A stretch of DNA of 64,000 nt. It comes from Apteryx mantelli. Lineage: Eukaryota; Chordata; Aves; Apterygiformes; Apterygidae. The notes below the pieces were generated by a model that worked only from the letters and a program-made list of their open reading frames with translations, ran no database searches and was not told the origin of the DNA. Numbering within the stretch: the stretch's first letter is position 1; each line of letters begins with the position of its first letter. Location: the NCBI RefSeq assembly GCF_036417845.1, contig NC_089980.1:134070516-134134515 (forward strand). Reading direction: 5' to 3'. This document shows positions 55,620 to 64,000 of this stretch, in pieces. Made by a program: the position numbers and the translations under genes.

Positions 55620-55760
55620 GGCTACCTAAGCATATGATGTGCTGCAGCCCCTAGCCATCTTTGAGGTCTTGTCTTGGTCTTGCTCTAGTTTCTCAGTGTC
55701 TTGCAAAACCCTGCGTGTGACATAGACAAGCTCCACAATGGAAAACTGCACAACAGAAAA
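55620..55760 (-). mobile_element. CR1-like fragment beside tRNA-Trp
   Basis: The minus strand reads RVLQDTEKLEQDQDKTSKMA, corresponding to RTLQGIDKLQQGQCKAKRMV in the CR1-related pieces at 44.3 and 59.2 kb. It abuts the tRNA-Trp cassette in the same arrangement. Confidence 0.6.
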
Positions 55761-55791
55761 GCACAGGTAGCCCCCAGTCCTGCCCCAAGCC

Positions 55792-55863
55792 TGACCCCGG
55801 TGTGATTCGAACACACAACCTTCTGATCTGGAGTCAGATGCGCTGCCTTTGCGCCACGAGGTC
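55792..55863 (-). tRNA. tRNA-Trp (CCA), structurally intact
   Basis: The 72-base minus-strand sequence folds as a full cloverleaf. Acceptor GACCTCG/CGGGGTC (one U-G), D stem GCGC/GCGC, anticodon stem TCTGA/TCAGA with loop CTCCAGA, T stem GTGTG/CACAC with loop TTCGAAT. Internal A and B boxes look good. No T run lies directly after the end; the first TTTT is about 30 bases downstream, so termination may be inefficient. Confidence 0.7.
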
Positions 55864-56630
55864 AGAGCAGTGGGATGCAATGCCCAGGCATGGACCACGG
55901 CCTGGGTGGTGAGGATGTGCTCTCCATGGGGACCACCCCAGGGGTGTGCTGGTGCTCCCCTAGCAGGGCAGCGGAGGGGGTGAGTGGGTGCCCAGGGAGA
56001 GGGTCACCATGGCCCGGTGTGTCCAGGTGGAGGATGGATGGCCAAGGCAGGATGGGGTGGTGGCGCAGGGGGGCAACATGCTCTCAGGGGATGAGGCTGG
56101 AAGCTGAAGGCATCGCAGGCTGAGGCCTCCTTAGGGACTGTGGGAGGCTGATGCCTCAGGCCAGGCCACACAGAAGGGCTGAGGGCCCCATTCCTCAGCA
56201 GAGTCTGAGGTGGGTGCTGGGCACCCACTGGCAGTGCGTGACTTCTCTTGCCAAGGGTGTGCTGGGCAGGCACCCTGCTGGCCCCACAGGAGACATGCTG
56301 CCCTGAGGTCTCTGATTCTCCCAGGGACAGGGGTTGTTTGCTTGCTCCAGGCATTGCTAGTGTCTGCCACAGCGTCCTGAAGATGCTGGTGGGGGACTGC
56401 AGGCCAGCCATAGGCGGAGGGAGGGTCGTGCTAAGCATGTGGGAACAGTGAGTGCTTGGATAGCTGCAGCCTTCCCACCCTGTGCAGTACATGTGACCGC
56501 TGCATGGGGCAAGATGGGATGGGATGGATTCAGCTGCCAGCCCAGGTCCCCTAGGATCATGTTGCCCCCTGTGCCACCATGCCATCCTGCCCTGGGTGGC
56601 CATCCTCCACCTGGACACCCCAGGCCTCGG
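55864..56630. other. Unassigned GC-rich region
   Basis: The first 60 bases or so continue the 5' flank of the Trp cassette. No gene or repeat was recognised in the rest; the open frames here overlap on both strands. Confidence 0.4.
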
Positions 56631-56750
56631 CCACCATCTCTCTTGGCACCCACCCGTCCCCTCTATCACCCTGATCAGGGTGCCCCATGCAGGGCATTTC
56701 CCCAACACCCTGGCCGTGGTCCTTGCCTGGGCGCTGCATCCCTCTGCCTC

Positions 56751-56822
56751 GACCTCGTGGCACAAGGGCAGCGCGTTTCACTCCAGATCAGAAGGTTGTG
56801 TGTCTGAATCACACCGGGGTCA
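56751..56822 (+). pseudogene. tRNA-Trp (CCA) copy, decayed
   Basis: 72 bases. The acceptor stem is intact, but the anticodon stem reads TTTCA against TCAGA and the T loop reads TCTGAAT. Partner of the copy at 41842. Confidence 0.7.
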
Positions 56823-57992
56823 GGCTTGGGGCTGCACTGGGTTCCCATTGTATTGCCTGTGCTTTTCCTTTGAGCTAACCTGTGTTAGGTGCAGGACCAG
56901 CAGTAGTAGGACCCTGGTGCCCACGTGAGTGTGCACCAACTGGGAAGAGTCTGATCAGCCCTGGTAGTCTCCTCCGCCCAGCATTGCAGGTCAGGGCCAG
57001 TCAAGCAGCAATTCCAGTGACCCAGAGCATGGGTTGGCAGTCAGGGCCTCTGTTCCATGCCAAAAGGAGTCTCCAACGATTGCCACCCACTGCCTTATCT
57101 CAGTGTACGAGGTCAGGCATATGGGGCTGGCCCAGGTTGGACCATCCTCCTCCTCACCTGCACCCAGACCCAGTCCCTTCCCTGTAAGTGCCCTCTGCCT
57201 CCTGGGACATGTCAAAGACTTCCTGCCTCCACCACTGAGGGAGACTCTTGCCTCCTCACACCCTCACTCCTCTCTCCTACGCTTGTGCTCTGGTGCTGCA
57301 GGGTCCCTGCAAAAATCCTGCTGCTCTCCTCTTTGTCCTCTCTGATAGCACAATCTGCTATCTTTGTCCTGTACCTGCAGCAGCAGCTTGAGCAGAGGCA
57401 CCTCTTGCATGACCCCTTTCCCTTACCTGGTGTTGAGGAGATGCACCAGGTACTCCCACACCCCAGACCCAACTGGGTCAGGACTGTGTAGAAGCCAGTG
57501 GTGGTTGTTCCAACAGACAACAGGATTTGTGATGTTTATAACATCCACACTATTTCTGCACCAATTCTCAGCCTTCTGTGGTCTCTCAGGGTCCCCTAAG
57601 ACCCCTCTATGTGCTGAAGACTGTGTTATCTGTCAGGTTGCTCTTTGCAACTCCTGGCTGAAGCCTCCTCCTCCTCTCCTTCCTCACTCCCTCCATCCCT
57701 ATCTCCCTCCTGCCCTCCTCCATTAGCGCCTCACCCTTCCTACTAGCATTTGCCCACATTTGCACACAGCCTGCAATCCTTCTAAGGTGTGTCCACCGTG
57801 AGATCAGACGTAATGGTCTCAAAGGCAGTGGTCCCTGACTGAGCTGTCCTCTACTGTGGGTAAGACTGTGGGTAAGACGCAGCTGTCTGCCAGCAGGCTG
57901 GCAGAAGCACCAGGCGATGGTGGCCACCAGGGAGAAACCAGGGCACTATCACCATCACTTCCACTGTGGCCAAGCTGTGCAAAGGAAAGGGT

Positions 57993-58065
57993 CGAGCCTG
58001 CAAGGAGTCGAACCTGCAATCTCCTGATCCATAGTCAGGTGCATTGTCCATTGCACCACTGTCCC
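57993..58065 (-). pseudogene. tRNA-Arg copy with anticodon changed ACG to ATG
   Basis: Minus-strand 73-base copy whose anticodon loop is CTATGGA. The T loop TTCGACT is canonical, but the acceptor and T stems mispair as in its partner at 43030. The change fits CpG decay. Confidence 0.7.
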
Positions 58066-58169
58066 TGGGCATCCTGGTGGGCTACATGTAGCCTGCTGAG
58101 GCATGGTGATGCTGACATGTGGGGGTTAGAATCGGAACTGGTCAATGCATTAAAAAAAAAAGATTGTAA

Positions 58170-59255
58170 GAGATTTGTGGTCCAACCTCCAGCTCAAAGT
58201 ACAATCATTTGCAACATCAGCTAAGGATCAGATTGCTCAAGGCCTGATTAAGCTGAGTTTTGAATTTCTCCAAGCATGAAGAGTCCCCATCCCTCTCAGC
58301 CCCCATTCTAGGTCACCCTCCTGCTGAAGTTTTCTTATATTTAATTGGAATTTTCTTCCATAGCATTTCTGTTTGTTCCCCTCATCCCTTTGAGAAGAGT
58401 CTCATTGCAGCTACTCTATAGCCACTCATTACATAGCTGTAGACAGAAATCTGAACACAGAATCCCTGAGCTTGGAGATCATCTAGTCACCTCTGGAGAA
58501 TGTCTAGTCCAACCCTCTTAGGGTCGTCTACAGCAGATAGGTCCAAGGAGAGAGACTGCCAAACTTTTCCGGGCAACCTGTCCCAGTGTTCAGTCACCCT
58601 TACAATAAAAAAAAAAAAAAAAGAGAGAAAAAAAGTTTTTTTCTTATGTTTGAACAGAATTCATTGTATTTCATTTTGTGCCTGTTGCCTCTTGTCCTGT
58701 CACTGGGTACCACTGAGAAGAGTCTCCGTCTTCCTTACACCCTCCCTTCAGATCTTTAGACACACTGACAGGATCCACTCTGCGCTTTCTCTTCTCCAGG
58801 CAGAACAGTCCCAGCTCTCTCCGCCTCTCCTCATATGAGAGATGCTCCAGTCCCCTAATCATCTTAGCAGCCGTCCACTGGACTCGCTCCACTAGGTCCG
58901 TGTCTTCCTTGCACTTGGGAGACCAAAAGTGGACCCAGCACTCCATACGTGGCCTCAGCAGTGCTGAGGAGAGGGGAAGGATCACCTCCCTCCACCTGCT
59001 GGCAGCACCTTTCCTAAGGCAGCCCAGGATGCTGTTGGCCTTCTTTGTCACAAGGGTACACTGCTGAATCATCTTCAGCTTGTTCTCCAGGAGCCCCGGG
59101 CTCTTTTTGGCAAAGCTGCTTTCCACACCCTGCCACTGCAGGCTGTCTTCGTACACAATGTGCTCGAGGCCCCTGACCATCCTTTTGGCTTTGCATTGGC
59201 CTTGCTGCAGTTTGTCAGTGCCTTGCAAAGTCCTGCACCTAACACAGACTAGCCC
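58170..59255 (-). mobile_element. CR1 LINE fragments (second copy)
   Basis: Duplicate of 43215-44314, with the ORF2 C-terminal coding remains [20 protein letters not shown] and a 16-base A run at 58607-58622. Confidence 0.85.
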
Positions 59256-59304
59256 CACGGGAAAGCAGAGGCAATACAGCTGGTGCTAGATGCTTAACCA
59301 AGCC

Positions 59305-59376
59305 TGACACTGATGTGAGTTGACCAAACAGCCCTCTGATCTGGAGTCAGGCACACTGCCTTTGCACCACAAGGCT
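59305..59376 (-). pseudogene. tRNA-Trp-derived copy, strongly decayed
   Basis: Minus strand; loop CTCCAGA is kept but the acceptor and T arms are altered. It lies just beyond the CR1 fragment, as at the other Trp copies. Confidence 0.65.
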
Positions 59377-59479
59377 GGAGGCATGCAGCACCCAGGCACA
59401 GAGCGTGCCCTGCGTGGTGGGGATGTGCTGTCCATGAGGACCACCAGCACATTCCTCATTACCCGGTAATATATGCACA

Positions 59480-60720
59480 AAGGCCATCACTGCACAGTAG
59501 TCTTTTGTGCTGCCCTTAAGGGCTAAGGGCTTACCAGTTACAATCGCTTTTTAAATGAGAATTGACCCAGGCAGCTTGATTTCCTTTCTGGAGTTAATGG
59601 CTTGGTAGTTAGCAGCCCTTCTTCTGCAGCTAAGAGCACTTTCTGTAGGGGAGTGGAGTTTTGCTGAGAGCCTGTGACCACCAGGTGGGCAAGAGAGGGT
59701 CAGCTGTTGGTGTAGAGAGACCCTCAAGGTTCATGAGGGGTTAAGCAGGAGAGATTTAATAAAGGACTTACACTCCAAGCTGCATGGGGACCCCCAGGAG
59801 CTGCACAGAGGGGTCACTGATGGCAGGCTGCTGGACCTATGGGCTGGACGCACGGCTCGGATGCCCAGGCGGGACTCGATTCCTTGTATCCTAAGGGCCC
59901 CTTAAATCTCCTAGAACTATTTTCTTATTTCAGCTGTGCTAACCAAGAGAAACTACTGTACGGGAAGCAGTCAGAGGTTGCTGACAAAATGGAATATGCA
60001 TGCCTGACCCTGATGGGAATTTGGTCAGTGTGTAGTTTCACACACTGGGCCTGCTACCACCTACTCTGCCAGTCACTGACTCATTTTCCAGATCGTCTGC
60101 AGGTGTTCTCACTACAGAGCCTCAGGAGGATTTCTTGCCAAAGGTCACTTGGTAATTCTTTGTATCTTGCAGATCTTATTGCCATAGTTATTATTGACAT
60201 CCCTTATCCCCTATGCCTATATGTACTGTAAATGGGCGTGAAGCTTGGTCCCCTCGATGAGAAAGCAAACATTTCATTTTTTAAAGCCTTTATTGCTGCA
60301 TGATGTTTTGGTTCTGAGGTGCATATTGAATTGGGTATGGCTGCTCATACGGATTCTGGCAGAGTTTTCCATCATCTCATCCATCAGGTGCCAAGGAATG
60401 TCCTATCTTGACTTGCTCCTTGCCATTTTGAGCAGGGAATGATAATATTTAATTCTGGTAAATGCTGGGCAAGAGCATAGGGAAGGCGGGACAAGTTTTG
60501 GAGCTGCCAGCTTGGAAATTGTCCTTTTTGGAATACAAATACAACACTGTTGATCAATCACTGCCTAGTTCTCCCACACAATAGGTTATAGGCAGCACTT
60601 TCACATCTATTTTTACAGAATCATACACAAGCCTCTCTGCCCCACCTCTTCTGGTGGAAGAACGTGACGTCGCAAGCTGATGACGACTTCAGGAGAGCCT
60701 CTCAAGAAAAAAATGCTCCT
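59480..60720 (-). mobile_element. ERV fossil fragment interrupted by a solo LTR
   Basis: 59480-59672 matches about 33560-33760 and 60122-60720 matches about 33780-34470 of the fossil at 32.1-34.5 kb. The two halves are separated by the LTR at 59673-60116. One LTR-like repeat is at about 60440-60715. Broken and old. Confidence 0.5.
59673..60116 (+). mobile_element. Solo LTR, 444 bases, with 5-base target duplication
   Basis: Begins TG, ends CA and is flanked by GAGCC on both sides (59668-59672 and 60117-60121). An AATAAA signal lies near 59758, giving plus orientation. The sequence to either side is continuous in the related fossil at 33.7 kb, which lacks this insert. No internal retroviral genes remain. 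Family not identified. Confidence 0.65.
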
Positions 60721-61197
60721 GCAAAGCTAGCTTATTCTTTGTCCATTGAAAGTAAAATATTTCAAAGGATAGGCAAGATATGGTTTTTACAATCTCTACT
60801 TTGGAGAGTGCCCAGAGGAGAGACAGGCTATTTAAACATAGGATGCTTTTCCTTGCTGGATGTGCTCCCAGGCGCCCAGTTCTGGAGGCTTTTTGCGCAC
60901 CTTTTCCTGCAGTTGGCCAAATGGCATGACATGGAGTGCTTTTCGATGGCTCTGCTGGGTGTCTGCTGCTGTCCTCAGTGCGCTTGGTGGAAGAAGCCTG
61001 GGGCCTATTTTAAAAGTTATTTTGTGGAGTAGAGGGTGAAAGCAGTGTGGAGCAGGTGAAGACGGAGGCATGAGGTGAGGAAAGTAGCTCTGCAGGGAGC
61101 AGCTGGAGGATGTTTTGGGTATAGAGAGCTATTTGATAATTGTGAAGGCAATATTGGAAGGTGTTTTATCAAGTGCCTCCTTCTCCAGCCTTAGCTG

Positions 61198-61874
61198 TTA
61201 CTGAAGAACTGGGAAATTGCCCTCACTTTTGCTCAGCTCCTGCTCCCTGCTCGTGCCTTCGTAATTGCCCTCACTTTTGCTCGGCTCCTGCTCCTTGCTC
61301 ACGCCTTCAAAATTGTCCTCACTTTCACTTGGCTCCTGCTCCCTGAACGTGCCTTCAAAATTGTCCTCACTTTCGCTCGGCTCCTGCTCCCTGCTCATGC
61401 CTTCAAAATTGTCCTCACTTTCACTCGGTTCCTGCTCCCTGCTCGTGCCTTCGTAGTTGCCCTCACTTCCACTCGGCTCCTGCTCCCTGATCGTGCCTTC
61501 GTTATTGCCCTCACTTTCACTCAGCTCCTGCTCCCTGCTCGTGCCTTCGTAATTGTCCTCACTTTTGCTCGGCTCCTGCTCCCTGCTCGTGCCTTCGTAG
61601 TTGCCCTCACTTTTGCTTGGCTCCTGCTCCCTGCTTGTGCCTTCAAAGCGGTTGTGCAAGGACAGGTCCGGCTCTGAGAACCACCTCTGCATCCTGCTGA
61701 TGTCATTTGTGAGATTGCTCAGGGCAGGGGCAGAGACGCATTTTGGATATGGTCTGCTGAGACTGCTGCTCCTGCCGTTGGGCTGCTCCGTCTCCAGTGT
61801 AGGGGTGCTGCCTTCAGCTCCCGCCTCTGGGCTGCTGCAGGCAGAACCGTCGTGCTGAGGAGCCCCTGGGTGTG
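61198..61874 (-). CDS. C3 tail exon with nine 16-residue repeats
   Basis: Same structure as the C2 tail exon. It contains MQRWFSEPDLSLHNRF before the repeats. The frame is open from the CTCCCCACAG acceptor to the stop at 61198. Confidence 0.8.
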
Positions 61875-64000
61875 CTGTGGGGAGAAGGAGCCTGTTAGGT
61901 GCTTTTTAGGTACTCTCTGAAGGTACCAGGGGACTTTCCCTGTGCAACCACACACTTTGCCAAATACAACCTTGCTGCCGACGAGCTAGAGGAGAAGTTA
62001 AGGAGGCAGAGAGGGCAATGTCCTGCGAGAGTGCAGTTCTAGGCCATAGTCAGCATCTAGGGGAGGAGCAGAGCTGTGCAGACGTTTACCATCTGGCATG
62101 GGTGTTGTTTTGTGAGTGTTGTCCTTTTGAGCTCCTGGAAAGCGTTCCAGGAGGCAAACGCTGCGATACCATATTAAACCCTCTGCACCTTTCTGCATGG
62201 CCACAGATGTCTTCCGATATGCAGTGAAAGAATGCAAAGCAGCAGCCCTGGCCGGGGACAATCATCAGTGCATCCCCCTACCTGTGGAGCTGTGTGTGTG
62301 CTCCGGTGACTCCTCGGCCGAGGGACTGAAGGGCAAGGCGATGTGCTCCCCAAATAGTGCTCGGCAGTTGTCTATTAGGAACTCGACCAGTGCTGTCACC
62401 TGCACACAGAAAACCACGGATTTAGAGATTTGCCTGTGCCGTTGCAGAGAGTGCCGGTGAGGGGCGCCCCCAGCGTTCAGAGGTGCTGCTTTGGTGAGCT
62501 TTTGCAAGGGCAGGGGTCTCTGCGGGCATGGCGCAGAGCTGCCCCCAAGGCGGTAGCGAGGGGGTGAATTCAAGAGACCTTGTCATTGCGCTCCTTTTGC
62601 ACTGCCAGCGGGAGCCCGTTGTCCGTGCCGGGGCTCAGCAGGTTTGGCCCCACGCAGATGGCCAGGTTGCTGGCGTCCATCCTGCTGGTCTCCGCGTTTT
62701 CGCTGATGTGATGGAGCACAGCAAGCAAGCGCTGGAGCAAGAGGAGGTTTGCTCTGGGCAGGCTGTCAGCCACCCTGGGGAACACAAACCAAATGTGACG
62801 TTAATAATGCAGGGTGCAGGGGCCGCTCCTTCCTCCCTGGAGCGAGTGTGAGTTCCCTCCAAAATGGTGGGCCTGCTTCAAAGTCTTACTCTTTCAGCTG
62901 GTCAATTTTGTCCTGCTGGCTTGGCATCTCCAGCGCCTCCATCCACTTGTCGTAGAGGCTGTCCGAGAGGAGTTTGGAGGGGATGTTTCGCAGGAAGTCC
63001 TGCAAGGCCAAGGTACTCAGATGATGCTCTCAGCGCTGCCAGTGAGCGGAGAGGGAGCGTGCGCGTGACTTGAGCTCACGAGCAGGCAGGCTGCGTTGAG
63101 CTCCCTGCTCCCAAAGGTGCTCCTGAGCACTGAGCGCGCAGGGGGCTGCACGAGAACATGCCAAGTGCAGCGGTGTGAGTGCAGGAGCAGCACCCAGCTC
63201 ATATCCGAGCCTTTGGTCTGGTCCTCCGTCTGAGTAGTCCTCAGTGAGGAGAGGAGGATGCTGAGGAGGAGGTGGAGGAAGTGCGTTTGCCATGGGCATG
63301 CAGGGAATCAGGGGCAGAACTGGGGGAACTGAAAAGGCGGTGGAGAAGAAAAAGGCCCAAGTGTCCTGAGCCTGAACCACTGAGTTTGGCTTCAGTAGGG
63401 GTTTAGCTTTGAGTGCCACCGAGGTCAGTGGAGGCACTGACGGAGGCCCATGCAGATTAGCCACGTGCTCTGAGAGCTAAAAGTCAGAGGACTTCACCTT
63501 CAGCACCACTGCCAAGAGGTGCACAGGTTTGCTGTCCAGGTCAGCGTTCTCGCCCTGGTTCAGCACCTCCTTCAGCTCCTTGCGGGCCTTCTCGCTGGCC
63601 GCTCTCCTGAAGATCCCCTCAGTGGCAGGCCCTTTCTCGTACAGTATGGCCAGGAGATCCTGCAGGAGGCAGCAGACAGTTTTTGACTTTGGGGTGCGCT
63701 CTGCTTTGCTTGGGTTAGTGTCTTGTTCTCACTCCATGGCGATTACAGTGGTAGTGACATGCTTGTCTCCCAGCCCACCCTCTTTTTGGCCTGGTGAACT
63801 CCACCGACTTCAGTGGAGTCATCCCTGCTTTCTTCCAGCAGAAAATGAGGCACAGGTCAAGGCTTCAGGTGCGAAGTCCCTCCTTCCCAAGCCAGGCTGA
63901 ATGCGCAGCAGAGATTTCTTGGAAGAAAAAGAAGCCTCTGTGCAGGAAAAGCCAGAAGCAGCATGCCTCCATCCCCAGGCTTGCTTACCTGCACTGGCTG
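61198..64000 (-). CDS. TAGAP/ARHGAP20-like RhoGAP gene, copy C3 (N-terminus outside window)
   Basis: Exons 63989-64000 (partial), 63498-63659, 62890-62999, 62579-62774, 62282-62399 and 61198-61874 encode the RhoGAP domain and the repeat tail with matching phase. The arginine finger and the NLAICVGPNLL motif are intact. The tail has nine 16-residue units and ends NFPVLQ stop. The intron between 62774 and 62890 is much shorter than in C1 and C2. The codon split at the end of the 62890 exon gives glutamate where C1 and C2 give arginine. The PH and RA exons, if present, lie beyond the right edge. Confidence 0.75.
61213..61644 (-). repeat. Coding minisatellite: nine 48-base units in C3
   Basis: Nine in-frame units of the same 16-residue type as in C2. 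Units 1-3 and the last units match C2 closely, while the middle differs in number and variant order, as expected for unequal exchange. Confidence 0.95.
62282..62399 (-). CDS. C3 RhoGAP exon 5
   Basis: 118 bases encoding VTALVEFLIDNCRALFGEHI and on to SPEHTHSST plus one base. Confidence 0.85.
62579..62774 (-). CDS. C3 RhoGAP exon 4
   Basis: 65 codons with SNLAICVGPNLLSPGTDN. Small changes from C1 and C2 (RLLAVLHHISENAE, LAVQKERNDK). Confidence 0.86.
62890..62999 (-). CDS. C3 RhoGAP exon 3
   Basis: Encodes DFLRNIPSKLLSDSLYDKWM and then EALEMPSQQDKIDQLK. More diverged than C1 versus C2. The donor is GTAAGA instead of GTGAGT. Confidence 0.84.
63498..63659 (-). CDS. C3 RhoGAP exon 2 (arginine finger)
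   Basis: 54 codons with PATEGIFRRAASEKARKELK. The acceptor side and upstream intron match C1. Confidence 0.86.
63989..64000 (-). CDS. C3 linker/RhoGAP exon 1, cut by window edge
   Basis: Only the last four codons (QPVQ) before the GTAAGC donor are inside the window. Confidence 0.7.

Larger units (their letters stand above)
56630..59255. repeat. Segmental duplication, unit A copy 2 (pairs with 41720-44314)
   Basis: Colinear with 41720-44314 and in the same orientation. The right end continues into a decayed tRNA-Trp and LTR sequence that are missing from the partner. Confidence 0.85.
60045..63661. repeat. Segmental duplication, unit B copy 2 (pairs with 44315-48145)
   Basis: Colinear with 44315-48145. 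Introns from about 62775 to 63497 are shorter or more diverged, while sequence from about 63661 to the right edge matches C1 (37800-38100) instead of C2. Confidence 0.8.

Overview
The window looks like bird chromosomal DNA. It has a vertebrate CDC5L gene with normal splice sites, many CR1 LINE fragments, old endogenous-retrovirus fossils and CpG-island promoters. The species cannot be fixed from the sequence alone. All recognised protein genes lie on the minus strand.

Region 1 (1-22.2 kb) holds CDC5L, a core splicing factor of the PRP19 complex. Fourteen coding exons can be placed with matching splice phases. They run from the start codon in a CpG island (21910) down to 2996 and encode about 698 of roughly 803 residues. 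The last two exons expected from the mammalian gene are not visible and probably lie beyond the left edge. Region 2 (22.2-26.2 kb) is AT-rich and intergenic, with nothing recognised. Region 3 (26.2-32.0 kb) is a three-exon C2H2 zinc-finger gene of about 1118 residues with an acidic N-terminus and 16 good fingers plus one degenerate one. I cannot name it. Its short first exon lies in a second CpG island. Both promoters carry perfect NRF1 palindromes.

Region 4 (32.1-64.0 kb) is a young duplicated array built around a T-cell-activation RhoGAP gene (TAGAP-like catalytic domain and tail, ARHGAP20-like PH and RA-type N-terminus). Copy C1 is at 34.6-39.4 kb, C2 at 45.4-51.2 kb, and C3 from 61.2 kb past the right edge. 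C2 is the most complete, with eleven phase-compatible exons, an N-terminus that looks myristoylated and palmitoylated, an intact RhoGAP domain, and a tail made of ten 16-residue repeats. C3 has nine repeats and C1 has one unit. C1 has lost the PH and RA exons by a deletion of about 1.3 kb but keeps a relic of the ancestral C-terminus, which a different deletion removed from C2 and C3. The three copies are a patchwork: C1 matches C2 in some segments, C3 in others, and neither elsewhere, which points to gene conversion.

Between the gene copies lie CR1 fragments, LTR-element fossils and at least nine tRNA-derived cassettes (five tRNA-Trp-CCA, four tRNA-Arg-ACG) in both orientations. The Trp copies sit beside similar CR1-derived sequence. 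One tRNA-Trp (55792-55863) looks intact and the rest are decayed to varying degrees. A solo LTR with a short target duplication is whole in the C3 flank and only its end remains in the C2 flank, which orders the duplication and deletion events.
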